Positions 8,746 through 18,725 are shown, counted from the stretch's first letter. The stretch: 64,000 nucleotides of DNA from Paracoccus onubensis (GCF_003591515.1 NZ_QZCG01000012.1:105699-169698), one strand, 5' to 3'. The notes: generated by a model from the letters alone, not told the origin. Made by a program: numbers and translations.

Positions 8746-11406
8746 ATGGCAAAGAAAATGCTGATCGATGCCACGCACGCCGAGGAAACCCGGGTGGTCG
8801 TGGTCGATGGAACCAAGGTCGTCGAATTTGATTTTGAGACTTTAAACAAACGGCAGATAAGCGGAAACATCTATCTCGCCAAGGTCACCAGGGTCGAGCC
8901 CTCGTTACAGGCGGCTTTCGTTGATTACGGTGGCAATCGTCACGGTTTTCTGGCTTTCGCCGAAATTCATCCCGATTACTATCAGATCCCGGCCGCCGAC
9001 AGGGACGCCCTGATCGCCGAGGAACAAGCCTATGCCGAAGCGCAAGAGGCCGAGGACACTGGCAGGAAGCGCCGCAGATCTTCCACCAGGGCCGAGAAGG
9101 TCCGCAGCGATGACGCCACGATTTCGGCCGAGCCAGAGACCGGCAGTGCCGAAAACGCTGATACATCCGACGAGGGCAGCGCCGAAGAGGGCAGCGCCGA
9201 GGCTACAGATGCCGAAGCCTCCGAAACGGATTCCAGTGACGCGGCCGCAAGGGATGACAGCATCGAATCGGTTGCCGATGAGGATGTGACCGAAGAGATC
9301 CGCGCGCCACGCAAACCGCGTCCGCGCCGCTACAAGATTCAGGAAGTCGTCAAGGTCCGCCAGATCATGCTGGTACAGGTCGTCAAGGAAGAGCGCGGCA
9401 ACAAGGGCGCTGCACTGACCACCTATCTGTCGCTGGCGGGGCGCTATTGTGTTCTGATGCCGAATACCGCCCGCGGTGGCGGCATCAGCCGCAAGATCAC
9501 CAATGCCGCGGATCGCAAGAAACTCAAGGACATTGCGGGCGAACTTTCGGTGCCCAAAGGGGCAGGGCTGATCATCCGTACCGCGGGCAGCCAGCGCACC
9601 CGCACCGAGATCAAGCGTGACTATGATTATCTGCTGCGCCTGTGGGAACAGATCCGAGACGTGACGTTCAAATCCGTTGCTCCTGCGCCGATCTATGAGG
9701 AAGGCGACCTGATCAAACGCTCGATCCGCGATCTCTACAGCAAGGAGATCGACGAGGTGCTGGTCGAGGGCGAACGCGGTTACCGTGTTGCCAAGGACTT
9801 CATGAAGATGATCATGCCGTCCCACGCCCGCAACGTGAAACACTATGCAGACGCGATGCCGCTTTACGCCCGCTTTCAGGTGGAAAGCTATCTGGCCGGC
9901 ATGTTCAACCCGGTCGTTCAACTGAAATCCGGTGGCTATATCGTCATCGGTGTGACCGAGGCTCTGGTGGCCATCGATGTGAACTCGGGCCGGGCGACCA
10001 AGGAAGGCTCGATCGAGGATACCGCGCTCAAGACCAATCTCGAAGCCGCCGATGAAGTGGCGCGGCAGTTGCGTCTGCGCGACCTTGCCGGGCTGATCGT
10101 GATCGACTTTATCGACATGGATGAGCGCAAGAATAATGCCGCGGTCGAGAAGCGTTTCAAGGAACGGTTGAAATCTGACCGGGCGCGGATACAGGTGGGC
10201 CGGATCTCGGGCTTTGGCCTCATGGAAATGAGCCGTCAGCGGCTTCGCCCCGGCATGCTGGAATCGACCACTCAGCCCTGTCTGCATTGCCACGGCACCG
10301 GGCTGATCCGCTCGGATGACAGTCTGGCTCTGACCATCCTGCGCGCGATCGAGGAAGAGGGTACCCGTAAACGCTCTCGCGAGGTATTGATCAAGGCACC
10401 TGTCACGGTGGCGAATTTCCTGATCAACAACAAACGCGAACATATCGCAGTGATCGAAATGCGTTACGGCATGTCCGTGCGTGTCGAGGCCGATCCGGCA
10501 TTGATATCGCCGGATTACGTCATCGAGAAATTCAAGACCGCGTCCCGTCCGGTTGCCGAAAATATGCAACCGGTCCTGACCGTCGATGCCGAGTTGATGG
10601 CGACGATCGATGAAGACAGCGATGATGCCGCGCCCGACAGCCCGCCTGAACATCACGATGAGGCGGAAGATGAGGGGAACGAGGGTGGCCGCTCGCGCCG
10701 CCGTCGTCGTCGGCGGCGGCGCCGCGGCGGAGAAAACGATGAGACCGCTCAGGACCAGCCGGTCGATAACGCGGCCTCAAACGATGAGGATCGGGATAAT
10801 GCAGACGCATCGGAAGTGGTCGTTGCGGAACAGGTACTTCCGGCCGTAAGCGAAAGCCAGCCGGAGACCGTGGAGACAGAGACGGCATCCGAGGACAAGG
10901 GAGCCAAGCCGCGCCGGCGGAGCCGCTCTGGCGCGCGCAGCCGCAAAGCCGAGAATGAGCCGGCGCAAGAGCAGGAAGCCGGGGCACAGCAGCCGGCCTT
11001 CCCCGAGGTCGTGGATCTCCGTGATCGTGCGGAAGGCGCGCGGGCCGAGGAATTTCCCACGCCTGTTGCCACTACTCCGGCCCGCAAACCACGGTCAAGG
11101 AAGGCAGCCGCGGCCGAGCCCGCCATAGAGACGGTCGAGGAGACTGTCGTAGAGACGGATGAACCAACCGGAGCGATGACGGTTCCAGAGCTGCCTGTCG
11201 CTGAAGACGTCGCCGACGAGCCGAAACCGGCCCCTGCCGAACCAGTCATGCAAACCGGGGAAGCCGCGGCGGAGCAGAGGGCGGCAGAACGCGAAAACCT
11301 TCAGCAGGTTCCGGAAAACGAGCCGCAGCCTGAAGATACGGCGCCTGAAGCCGAGGCCGAACCTTCCCGGGCCAAGCGGCGCGGATGGTGGAGCGTCGGC
11401 CGCTGA
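8746..11406 (+). CDS. rne: Ribonuclease E (RNase E/G family)
   Basis: An 886-residue endoribonuclease, the core of mRNA decay and rRNA/tRNA processing, usually the scaffold of the degradosome. The start MAKKMLIDATHAEETRV is the alphaproteobacterial RNase E start. The S1 domain (about residues 35-260) is split by an acidic low-complexity insert rich in E, D, S and A. The catalytic domain shows AIDVNSGRATKEGSIEDTA and LIVIDFIDMDE, holding the metal-binding Asp residues. The Zn-link follows as CLHCHGTG. The C-terminal third is a disordered scaffold with an arginine run of about ten residues flanked by Glu/Ala/Pro-rich sequence. A much longer open frame exists upstream but lacks family similarity. 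The 5' gap is long, as noted in the leader entry. Confidence 0.97.
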   Translation: MAKKMLIDATHAEETRVVVVDGTKVVEFDFETLNKRQISGNIYLAKVTRVEPSLQAAFVDYGGNRHGFLAFAEIHPDYYQIPAADRDALIAEEQAYAEAQEAEDTGRKRRRSSTRAEKVRSDDATISAEPETGSAENADTSDEGSAEEGSAEATDAEASETDSSDAAARDDSIESVADEDVTEEIRAPRKPRPRRYKIQEVVKVRQIMLVQVVKEERGNKGAALTTYLSLAGRYCVLMPNTARGGGISRKITNAADRKKLKDIAGELSVPKGAGLIIRTAGSQRTRTEIKRDYDYLLRLWEQIRDVTFKSVAPAPIYEEGDLIKRSIRDLYSKEIDEVLVEGERGYRVAKDFMKMIMPSHARNVKHYADAMPLYARFQVESYLAGMFNPVVQLKSGGYIVIGVTEALVAIDVNSGRATKEGSIEDTALKTNLEAADEVARQLRLRDLAGLIVIDFIDMDERKNNAAVEKRFKERLKSDRARIQVGRISGFGLMEMSRQRLRPGMLESTTQPCLHCHGTGLIRSDDSLALTILRAIEEEGTRKRSREVLIKAPVTVANFLINNKREHIAVIEMRYGMSVRVEADPALISPDYVIEKFKTASRPVAENMQPVLTVDAELMATIDEDSDDAAPDSPPEHHDEAEDEGNEGGRSRRRRRRRRRRGGENDETAQDQPVDNAASNDEDRDNADASEVVVAEQVLPAVSESQPETVETETASEDKGAKPRRRSRSGARSRKAENEPAQEQEAGAQQPAFPEVVDLRDRAEGARAEEFPTPVATTPARKPRSRKAAAAEPAIETVEETVVETDEPTGAMTVPELPVAEDVADEPKPAPAEPVMQTGEAAAEQRAAERENLQQVPENEPQPEDTAPEAEAEPSRAKRRGWWSVGR

Positions 11407-11413
11407 ATTCGGT

Positions 11414-11441
11414 CCGGGCGCGGTGATATCGCGCCCGGTTT
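11414..11441 (+). terminator. Probable rne terminator hairpin
   Basis: CCGGGCGCG (11414-11422) pairs perfectly with CGCGCCCGG (11430-11438) across a 7-base loop, then only TTT. The stem is strong but the T tract is short, so efficiency is uncertain. Confidence 0.65.
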
Positions 11442-11643
11442 CCCGCACGCAACTGTGACCTTCTGTCCTGTTCAGCCTGCTGCGGAATCGGGTAAGCTGC
11501 GCCTTGCCTGAACTGGATGCAAAAGGCATGAAAGCGAAGATCCGGCGCGTGCCGCCGGGTCGGAACCCCGTATTTACCCTTTCCCGCCGGGCCGTGGCGA
11601 CAAGGATGTCTTCAGACGGCCACGACAGGAAGAACCAGTTGCC

Positions 11644-12387
11644 ATGTTTGGAATAGAGCTTGTAACAGCAGCCTTTCTTCCCGCCGCGTTCGTGGCATTG
11701 CTGGCGGGTATTCTGTCATTTCTGTCGCCCTGTGTCCTGCCCATTGTTCCGCCTTATCTCGCCTACATGACCGGGGTGAACGTGAATGGGCTGAAAACGG
11801 GTAAGCACAGCGCGGTGCTGCCGGCGATATTTTTCGTTCTGGGGCTGTCCACGGTATTTCTGGTCATGGGCTTCGCAGCCTCGGCATTCGGGCGGGCGTT
11901 CCTGCAATATCAGGATCTTTTGGCCAAGCTGGCCGGGATCATGATCATCATCATGGGATTGCATTTCCTGCATGTCTTCCGCATCCCGATTCTGGATCAG
12001 GAAGCCAGGATAGAGGCGGGCAAACAGGGTGGCGGGGCGTTTGGCGCCTATCTGCTGGGGCTGGCCTTCGCTTTCGGCTGGACTCCCTGCATCGGCCCGC
12101 AACTCGGCATGATCCTGTCGCTTGCCGCCACCGGCGGCGAGTTGTCACGTGGGACAGGGCTGCTGGCCGTCTATGCGCTTGGTCTGGGGATACCGTTCCT
12201 GCTGGCGGCACTGTTTATCGAGCGCGCCATCGGCGTGATGAACCGGATCAAGCCCTATCTGAAAACCATCGAGCGCGTGATGGGACTTCTGCTTCTGGTG
12301 GTCGGGATCATGCTGCTGACAGGCGCCTTCACCAATTTTTCCTATTGGTTGCTGGAAACATTTCCGGGACTTGCCCAACTGGGGTGA
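11644..12387 (+). CDS. ccdA: Cytochrome c biogenesis / thiol-disulfide transmembrane protein CcdA
   Basis: A 247-residue polytopic membrane protein of the DsbD-beta/CcdA family that carries electrons from cytoplasmic thioredoxin across the inner membrane, keeping apocytochrome c thiols reduced. The two redox cysteines sit in LSFLSPCVLPIVPPYL near residue 30 and GWTPCIGPQLGMIL near residue 145, the family's paired Pro-Cys motifs. About six transmembrane helices are seen, consistent with the short CcdA form. It stands alone; 237 bases before it hold the rne terminator and no recognised gene. Confidence 0.95.
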   Translation: MFGIELVTAAFLPAAFVALLAGILSFLSPCVLPIVPPYLAYMTGVNVNGLKTGKHSAVLPAIFFVLGLSTVFLVMGFAASAFGRAFLQYQDLLAKLAGIMIIIMGLHFLHVFRIPILDQEARIEAGKQGGGAFGAYLLGLAFAFGWTPCIGPQLGMILSLAATGGELSRGTGLLAVYALGLGIPFLLAALFIERAIGVMNRIKPYLKTIERVMGLLLLVVGIMLLTGAFTNFSYWLLETFPGLAQLG

Positions 12388-12474
12388 TTTTCGGTGTTGC
12401 CGCGCAGCGCATGGATTGCGGATCATTTCGCCCATGATCTCACATGTTGCGCCTTGGCTCCGGTTTGGGTCATC

Positions 12475-12510
12475 TGCCAAATAACCCCTGATGCCAAATA
12501 ACCCCTGATG
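12475..12510. repeat. 17-bp tandem duplication
   Basis: TGCCAAATAACCCCTGATG occurs at 12475-12493 and again at 12492-12510, a perfect tandem repeat with a 17-bp period in the gap between ccdA and the next permease gene. It may be a slippage product; no function is evident. Confidence 0.75.
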
Positions 12511-12610
12511 ATAGATGCAGCCTGTCAAAAACCATTCATGGCAGGATATATCCCGAATTGCCGGTGCGTTATTGCCGGTGTCTTCAGGTAGGAGCGGCGA
12601 ATTGCGGGAG

Positions 12611-13549
12611 ATGCTCGAACGCAAGCAGGTGTGGATTTACTTCGGATGCGTGGTTCTGGCTGCACTGATAGCGGTTGCCGTTCCGGGAACAGAACGATTT
12701 GACGCCGCAATCAATCCGGCTCTTGCCTTCATGCTGTTCGTCACCTTTCTCCAGGTCCCGGTTGCCGATATCGGCAAGGGGTCCCGAGAGACGCGCTTTC
12801 TTATTGCACTGCTGGTCAGCAATTTCGTCGTAATCCCCATACTCGCCTTCCTTCTGTCACGCCTGGCGATGGATGATGCGCTCTTGCGGCTTGGTATCCT
12901 TATGGTGCTGCTGACGCCCTGCATCGATTATGTGATTACCTTCGCCCATCTGGGGCGCGCAGATGCCCGGTTGTTGCTGACCTCTACGCCGATCCTGCTT
13001 CTGGTGCAGATGGCGTTGTTGCCGATCTATCTGGCCCTGTTTCTGGGAGAGGCGGCGGCCGATCTGGTGAATGCCGGGCCTTTCCTTCGGGCTTTCCTGT
13101 GGCTGATCGCCGTGCCATTCGTGCTGGCGGGCATGGTTCAACTCTGGGCTGCCCGCCACCGAAGCGGCGAAAGACTGGCCAAAGGTCTTGCATTGCTTCC
13201 CGTTCCGGCGACGGCTTTGGTGCTGTTTCTGGTGATCGCCGCCACTATTCCGCTTCTGGGCGAAGCCACCGGCCATGCGCTTTCTGCCCTTCCGCTTTAT
13301 GCCGCTTTCGCGATCCTCGCACCGCTGATCGGGTGGTGCATCGGCCGTGTCTTTGGATTGAAGGCCGAGGCGGGCAGGGCGATTGCATTTTCCTCGGGCA
13401 CGCGAAACTCGCTGGTCGTTCTGCCTTTGGCCCTGTCTGTCCCGGGGGCGATCCCGGTTCTGCCTGCCGTCATTGTCACTCAGACGCTGGTAGAGTTGAT
13501 TGCCGAGCTGATCTATATCCGCGTCATCCCAAGATTTCAGGCGTCATAA
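12611..13549 (+). CDS. BASS/Acr3-like permease (arsenite or organic anion transporter)
   Basis: A 312-residue membrane protein with about ten hydrophobic segments of the bile acid:sodium symporter superfamily, which includes Acr3 arsenite exporters. The late phrase SSGTRNSLVVLPLALSVPG and the middle phrase LLTPCIDYVITFAHLGRA are like those in proteins usually labelled arsenic resistance. No arsR or arsC gene is next to it, so the arsenite role is weakly supported. The start is unsettled: ATG 12611 fits the first helix, but TTG 12602 has a better-spaced GGAG (12591-12594). A longer frame begins further upstream without family support. Confidence 0.8.
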   Translation: MLERKQVWIYFGCVVLAALIAVAVPGTERFDAAINPALAFMLFVTFLQVPVADIGKGSRETRFLIALLVSNFVVIPILAFLLSRLAMDDALLRLGILMVLLTPCIDYVITFAHLGRADARLLLTSTPILLLVQMALLPIYLALFLGEAAADLVNAGPFLRAFLWLIAVPFVLAGMVQLWAARHRSGERLAKGLALLPVPATALVLFLVIAATIPLLGEATGHALSALPLYAAFAILAPLIGWCIGRVFGLKAEAGRAIAFSSGTRNSLVVLPLALSVPGAIPVLPAVIVTQTLVELIAELIYIRVIPRFQAS

Positions 13550-13631
13550 AATTGATCCCCATACCGGCCATTGAACACGGCGAAAGCCAAAGGTAGCGTC
13601 GGTACGAAATCAGTTTCCGGAAGGCAGGATC

Positions 13632-14996
13632 ATGAATAAACCGCAAAGCTGGGAAGCACGCGCCGATGAATTTTCGATGTATGGCTTCACCGATCTGCCA
13701 AGCGTCAAGGCGCGCGGAACGGTCGTGGTCACGCATGGCGAAGGTCCCTATGTCCATGACGTGAACGGGAAACGCTATCTGGACGCGAATTCCGGCCTTT
13801 GGAACATGATTGCCGGTTTTGATCACGCCGGATTGGCGCAGGCCGCCAAGGCGCAATATGACCGCTTTCCCGGCTATCATGCCTTTTTCGGGCGGATGTC
13901 GGATCAGACGGTCATGCTGTCGGAAAAGCTGATCGAGGTTTCACCTTTTGACCGGGGCAAGGTTTTCTACACCAATTCCGGTTCGGAAGCGAATGACACC
14001 ATGGTCAAGATGCTGTGGTTCCTGCATGGAAGCGAAGGCAATCCGAAACGCCGCAAGATCCTGACCCGGCTGAATGCCTATCACGGTGTAACGGCTGTAT
14101 CGGCAAGCATGACCGGCAAACCCTATAACGAGGTCTTCGGCCTGCCGATGGAGGGGTTCATCCATCTGACCTGCCCGCATCACTGGCGTTTCGGTCAGGA
14201 CGGCGAAAGCGAAGAGCAGTTCACGCAGCGTCTTGCCGCCGAACTTGAAGAAACCATCCTGCGTGAAGGTGCCGATACGATCGCGGGCTTTTTCGCAGAG
14301 CCGGTGATGGGGGCAGGGGGCGTCATTCCGCCCTCGAAAGGCTATTTTCAGGCCGTCCAGTCGATTCTGAAGAAACACGGCATCCCGCTGATCTCGGATG
14401 AGGTGATCTGTGGTTTCGGACGGACCGGCAATACCTGGGGCTGCGAGACTTATGGATTCGTGCCCGACGCGATCATTTCCTCGAAAAATCTGACCGCCGG
14501 TCTGTTTCCGATGGGTGCGGTTATCCTTGGACCCGATCTTGCCGACCGTCTGCAGGCGGCGGCCGAGAAGATCGAGGAATTTCCGCATGGCTTCACCGCC
14601 TCGGGCCATCCGGTCGGTTGTGCCATCGCGTTGAAGGCCATCGATGTGGTGATGAATGAGGGATTGGCAGAGAATGTCCGCCGGCTCGCTCCGCGCATGG
14701 AGGCGGGACTTCGCGCAATCATGGAGCGTAGCGAGCATATCGGAGAATTGCGTGGTATCGGCTTCATGTGGGCGCTGGAGGCCGTGAAGGACAAGGCGAC
14801 CAAAACCCCCTTTGACGCCAATCTGTCGGTCAGCGAGCGGATCGCCAATAGCTGCACCGATCTGGGATTGATCTGTCGCCCGCTGGGGCAGTCTATCGTG
14901 CTTTGCCCTCCCTTCATCCTGACCGAAGAGCAGATGGATGAGATGTTCGACAAGCTCGAACGGGCATTGACCAAAGTCTTTGCCGAGGTTGCATGA
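13632..14996 (+). CDS. Class III PLP-dependent aminotransferase (omega-amino acid:pyruvate type)
   Basis: A 454-residue fold-type I aminotransferase of class III, which moves amino groups from omega-amino acids or diamines to pyruvate or a similar keto acid. Features: the N-terminal RYLDANSGLWNM region, FYTNSGSEANDTMVKM (cofactor phosphate binding), NAYHGVT, ISDEVICGFGRTG with the Asp that binds the pyridine nitrogen, and SSKNLTAG carrying the PLP lysine. GFTASGHPVGCA follows. The protein resembles the large Rhodobacterales group annotated as beta-alanine, taurine or putrescine aminotransferases; substrate cannot be fixed. It stands alone and is convergent with comEC, only 9 bases apart. Confidence 0.92.
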   Translation: MNKPQSWEARADEFSMYGFTDLPSVKARGTVVVTHGEGPYVHDVNGKRYLDANSGLWNMIAGFDHAGLAQAAKAQYDRFPGYHAFFGRMSDQTVMLSEKLIEVSPFDRGKVFYTNSGSEANDTMVKMLWFLHGSEGNPKRRKILTRLNAYHGVTAVSASMTGKPYNEVFGLPMEGFIHLTCPHHWRFGQDGESEEQFTQRLAAELEETILREGADTIAGFFAEPVMGAGGVIPPSKGYFQAVQSILKKHGIPLISDEVICGFGRTGNTWGCETYGFVPDAIISSKNLTAGLFPMGAVILGPDLADRLQAAAEKIEEFPHGFTASGHPVGCAIALKAIDVVMNEGLAENVRRLAPRMEAGLRAIMERSEHIGELRGIGFMWALEAVKDKATKTPFDANLSVSERIANSCTDLGLICRPLGQSIVLCPPFILTEEQMDEMFDKLERALTKVFAEVA

Positions 14997-15005
14997 TCGC
15001 ACCGT

Positions 15006-17213
15006 TCAGCCGGGGCTGCGATGCACTGTCGAAACGGTTTGGACAACCGGGTTGCCTGCCTTGAAATCAATCGCGACGGACCCGCTGTAACGCAGTGCGT
15101 AGTGATCGAATAACAGGCATTGCTGATCGCGTTTCTTCAATCCGGTGCGTTCCGTCGCGATGACGATGCGCATCGGCAGACAAGCCGCTGCCGCCTGCGC
15201 GCCCGAGCCTTTGCCGGTGAAATGCCAGACCTCCCATCCGCCGGGAAGCATGGCGTAGCGTTGCTTCCTGTCGCCTGACCAGCCTGGACGCTTGGCCGAT
15301 TCCTCTTGCGTGGCGATATCGCCATCCTGCCGCAGCCAGATCCTGGCAGTAAAACTGCCGCCTGCGGGTTTGGATAATGCCCGCCCCGCTGGTGTCATCA
15401 GCCCCGCGGCTTCCCCCTGCGAGGCAATCAGAAGCATGGGACGTTCGGTGCGGACCCATAAGAAGCCTGCCGCCGCCGCCATGGTGATGCCGATCACGCA
15501 GCCCGACAGGGGCGCGGCTAAGCGTCGTAATGTCTTCCAGGGGCGCCAGCACAGGACCAGTAGGACCGCGCCAGCCCCGAGAAGCGACAGAACCTGCGGT
15601 GCCGGTTGGATGATCGCCGTTACCGCGCCGTCTAGCCCGGCGATCCATTCGGCCATGAACAGCATCCATTCCGTACCTAACCCCATGATCCACAAGGCCG
15701 GTCCGGCCAAGCCGAATGGCGCTAGCAGCGCGGCAATCACGCCTGCGGGCATGACCAATGTTCCCATCACGGGAACGACCAGCAGATTGGCCAGCAACCC
15801 GTAATGCGTCATCTGGTTGAAATGAGCAGCCGCAATCGGAGCGGTCGCCATTCCCGCAATCAGAGAACTTGTGACAAGCATGGCGAATGGCCGCAGCCAA
15901 ACCGGGATATGACAGGCGATACGTGACCAAAGGCCATAGACCAGGATCAACGCGACAGTAGCCGCGAAACTCATCTGAAAACCCGGCGAGGTCAGGGCCT
16001 CGGGCCTGAGCAGAAGGATTATGGTTGCGGCCAGCGCCACAGTGCGCAGGGAAATCGCCCGGCGATCCGCCAGTATCGCGCCCAGCATGACCGCCACCAT
16101 GATGAAGGCTCGCTCTGTCGCGACGCCGCCGCCGGAAAGCCACAGATAGGTGGCGGCCGCCAGAAGCGCAAAAATTGCCGCGATCTTGTGGGCGGGCAGG
16201 GACCGGCCCGTTCCGGCAGCTTGCAGACCGACCATTGCATAGCGAAAGGCGGCATAAACGAATCCCGCCAGCATCCCCATATGAAGCCCCGAAATCGATA
16301 TGATGTGATAGAGATTCGAACCGCGCATGATCTGGTTGGTCGCTTCGAGAATCCCTGAACGATCGCCGGTCATCAATGCGGCTGCTACTGCGCCTTTCTG
16401 ACCGCCGATCTGCTGCTGCATCTGTGCGCTTATCGCCATGCGCAGGCGGTGCATCCGCCATTTTCCGCCTTCGGGCGGGGCCAGATTGACGCTGGGAAGA
16501 CGCGTATAGCCGACCGCGCCAAGTCCCGAGAACCACGCGTTCCAGCGGAAATCGAATCCATGCGGTGACGCTGGACCGGGCGGCGGGCCGAGATGGCCGG
16601 TCAAGCGAATACGCTCGCCCAGTGCGGGCAGCGTGACTGCGGCCTGATCCATCAGTGACAGACGAACCCGTCTGGGTGTCCGCTTCTGGCTGATATCCTG
16701 CAGGACGACCTGATCCAGTGTCAGGCGGATCCGGTCACGGGTCGAGCGGTCGATCTGAACGACCATTCCCTCGACCGGGCCATAATATCGCCAGCCAAGG
16801 ACCGGCGCGGCGACATGAGCCGAGCGGATTCCCATCAGGCCAACACCGGCAGCGATCAGGGAGATGGCGAAGCTGCAATTGCGCGTCGTTTCCGCCAGCT
16901 GCCATCCGATTCGGCCTTTTGTGGCAAGCAGGATCATGGAATGCCGGAAAATCAGCCCGGATACCGCCGCGATGGTCAATAGCAACCATGACCAGCCAGT
17001 CGGGGCGGAAGGCAAGGCAAACCAGATCCCGATCCCCGTCGCGAGGCAACAGGGCAGCCAGGGTAGCAAGCCGGCCCGGCTTACCAGAGCCGGGCCGGAT
17101 CTGCGCGAACCGGTATGTCCTTTCCCGTTCATGTGGGCCGGAGCAAAACCCTGAGCGGGCGGGGAGACCGGTTGCGCGGCCGGAACCGTTCCATTTCCGG
17201 GGAAGACTGTCAT
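15006..17213 (-). CDS. comEC: ComEC/Rec2-family membrane protein
   Basis: A 735-residue polytopic protein of the ComEC/Rec2 family, the inner-membrane channel for single-stranded DNA in natural transformation. After a roughly 55-residue polar N-terminus come helices, the soluble DUF4131-type domain (about 140-260), and the competence core with the hallmark SISGLHMGMLAGFVYA. In many family members the C-terminus is a metallo-beta-lactamase domain; here the last 150 or so residues lack an HxHxDH motif, so a nuclease is not expected. It is divergent from gltX. No other competence gene is seen in the window. Whether the strain is transformable is unknown. Confidence 0.92.
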   Translation of the reverse strand: MTVFPGNGTVPAAQPVSPPAQGFAPAHMNGKGHTGSRRSGPALVSRAGLLPWLPCCLATGIGIWFALPSAPTGWSWLLLTIAAVSGLIFRHSMILLATKGRIGWQLAETTRNCSFAISLIAAGVGLMGIRSAHVAAPVLGWRYYGPVEGMVVQIDRSTRDRIRLTLDQVVLQDISQKRTPRRVRLSLMDQAAVTLPALGERIRLTGHLGPPPGPASPHGFDFRWNAWFSGLGAVGYTRLPSVNLAPPEGGKWRMHRLRMAISAQMQQQIGGQKGAVAAALMTGDRSGILEATNQIMRGSNLYHIISISGLHMGMLAGFVYAAFRYAMVGLQAAGTGRSLPAHKIAAIFALLAAATYLWLSGGGVATERAFIMVAVMLGAILADRRAISLRTVALAATIILLLRPEALTSPGFQMSFAATVALILVYGLWSRIACHIPVWLRPFAMLVTSSLIAGMATAPIAAAHFNQMTHYGLLANLLVVPVMGTLVMPAGVIAALLAPFGLAGPALWIMGLGTEWMLFMAEWIAGLDGAVTAIIQPAPQVLSLLGAGAVLLVLCWRPWKTLRRLAAPLSGCVIGITMAAAAGFLWVRTERPMLLIASQGEAAGLMTPAGRALSKPAGGSFTARIWLRQDGDIATQEESAKRPGWSGDRKQRYAMLPGGWEVWHFTGKGSGAQAAAACLPMRIVIATERTGLKKRDQQCLLFDHYALRYSGSVAIDFKAGNPVVQTVSTVHRSPG

Positions 17214-17327
17214 TCTTGTCCTTTCCGGGGCGGTTCTCTATTTCTGCTTACGAACCTGACACGACCGGGTTAAGAAATCGCTAACGTGGCATGTGTCATT
17301 TAGAAAATTCATCATCAGGAAAACCAG

Positions 17328-18725
17328 ATGTCCGACAATATTCCGATCGTGACCCGTTTTGCTCCGTCTCCGACCGGTTATTTGCATATCGGCGGTGCGC
17401 GTACGGCGTTGTTCAACTGGCTTTATGCCCGCGGCCGAGGTGGAAAATTCCTGCTGCGAATCGAGGATACCGATCGCGCCCGCTCGACCCCCGAAGCGAC
17501 GGAGGCGATTCTGAAAGGGCTTGAATGGCTGGGTCTCGATTGGGACGAGGAGCCCTATAGCCAATATGCGCGCAAGGATCGTCATGCCGATGTCGCCCGG
17601 CAGATGCTGGCCAACGGCTCCGCATATAAATGCTTTTCCACCACCGAGGAAATCGCCGCATGGCGCGAGGCGAATCCCCGGCAGCCGTTTCAAAGCCCCT
17701 GGCGGGCTGCAAACGATCAGCCGGATGCGCCCTATGCGATCCGCCTGAAGGCTCCGCAAACCGGTGAAACGGTGATTGAGGATGCCGTGCAGGGGGTGGT
17801 CCGGGTGGCGAATGATCAACTGGACGACATGGTTCTGTTGCGCAGCGATGGTTCACCCACCTATATGCTGGCGGTGGTGGTGGATGATCACGATATGGGG
17901 GTTACCCATGTGATCCGGGGGGACGATCATCTGACCAACACCGCTCGCCAGATCCAGATCTACGATGCGATGAACTGGCCGCGCCCGGTTTTTGCCCATA
18001 TTCCGCTGATCCATGGCGAGGATGGGAAAAAGCTGTCCAAGCGTCATGGTGCTGTTGGCCTGCATGAATTCGCGGCGCTGGGATATCCGGCCGTGGCGAT
18101 GCGGAATTATCTGGCCCGGCTTGGCTGGAGCCATGGCGACGATGAATTATTCAACGATGCGCAGGCACGGGAATGGTTCGATCTGTCTGGTATCGGACGT
18201 GCACCGGCACGGCTGGACTTCAAGAAGCTTGAACATGTCAGCGGCCATCATATCGGCGAAATGGAGGATGCCGCACTGCAGGCCGCCTTGGATGAATTTA
18301 TCAAGGAAACAGGCTCCAAGTCATTGACATCAATTCAGAAAGAAAGACTTGGAGCTGCTTTAACAGTTCTGAAACAAAAGGCCCGTACATTACCACAGCT
18401 TCTTGAGCAGGCGCGATTTGCCCTGATCGACCGGCCCGTTGAAATTGATGAAAAGGCAGGGAAGGCACTGAATTCGGAATCCCGTGGTATGCTGAAATCA
18501 TTGACTGCCGCAGTGCAGCATGCTAGCTGGACGCGTGACGAGCTGGAGCGGTCGGCCAAGATCATTGCCGAAGAAAACGGTGTGGGTCTGGGCAAACTTG
18601 CAGGTCCGTTAAGGGCCGCTCTGGCCGGACGAACCGCCACCCCAAGCGTGTTCGATATGATGACGGCGCTCGGCCGCGAGGAAACGCTGGCCCGGTTGCG
18701 TGATCAAACGGAATTGGCAGGCTAG
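17328..18725 (+). CDS. gltX: Glutamyl-tRNA synthetase
   Basis: A 465-residue class I synthetase that charges tRNA-Glu. The HIGH-type motif is HIGGARTA at residues 20-27, preceded by RFAPSPTGYL, and the KMSKS-type motif is KLSKRHG at residues 235-241. LLRIEDTDRARS and VIRGDDHLTNTARQ are also diagnostic. Many alphaproteobacteria carry two GltX forms, one of which may charge tRNA-Gln with Glu for later amidation by GatCAB; gatB is also in this window. The gene precedes gltA by 72 bases. Confidence 0.97.
   Translation: MSDNIPIVTRFAPSPTGYLHIGGARTALFNWLYARGRGGKFLLRIEDTDRARSTPEATEAILKGLEWLGLDWDEEPYSQYARKDRHADVARQMLANGSAYKCFSTTEEIAAWREANPRQPFQSPWRAANDQPDAPYAIRLKAPQTGETVIEDAVQGVVRVANDQLDDMVLLRSDGSPTYMLAVVVDDHDMGVTHVIRGDDHLTNTARQIQIYDAMNWPRPVFAHIPLIHGEDGKKLSKRHGAVGLHEFAALGYPAVAMRNYLARLGWSHGDDELFNDAQAREWFDLSGIGRAPARLDFKKLEHVSGHHIGEMEDAALQAALDEFIKETGSKSLTSIQKERLGAALTVLKQKARTLPQLLEQARFALIDRPVEIDEKAGKALNSESRGMLKSLTAAVQHASWTRDELERSAKIIAEENGVGLGKLAGPLRAALAGRTATPSVFDMMTALGREETLARLRDQTELAG

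Noticed and set aside
8905..10656. Long open frame on the minus strand opposite rne
   Set aside because: Composition is that of an antisense shadow; the RNase E catalytic motifs lie on the plus strand.
11531..11643. GC-rich sequence before ccdA considered as a riboswitch or tRNA
   Set aside because: No conserved riboswitch core or cloverleaf could be drawn.
13941..15002. Minus-strand frame over the aminotransferase gene
   Set aside because: Shadow; the PLP-binding motifs on the plus strand are intact from end to end.
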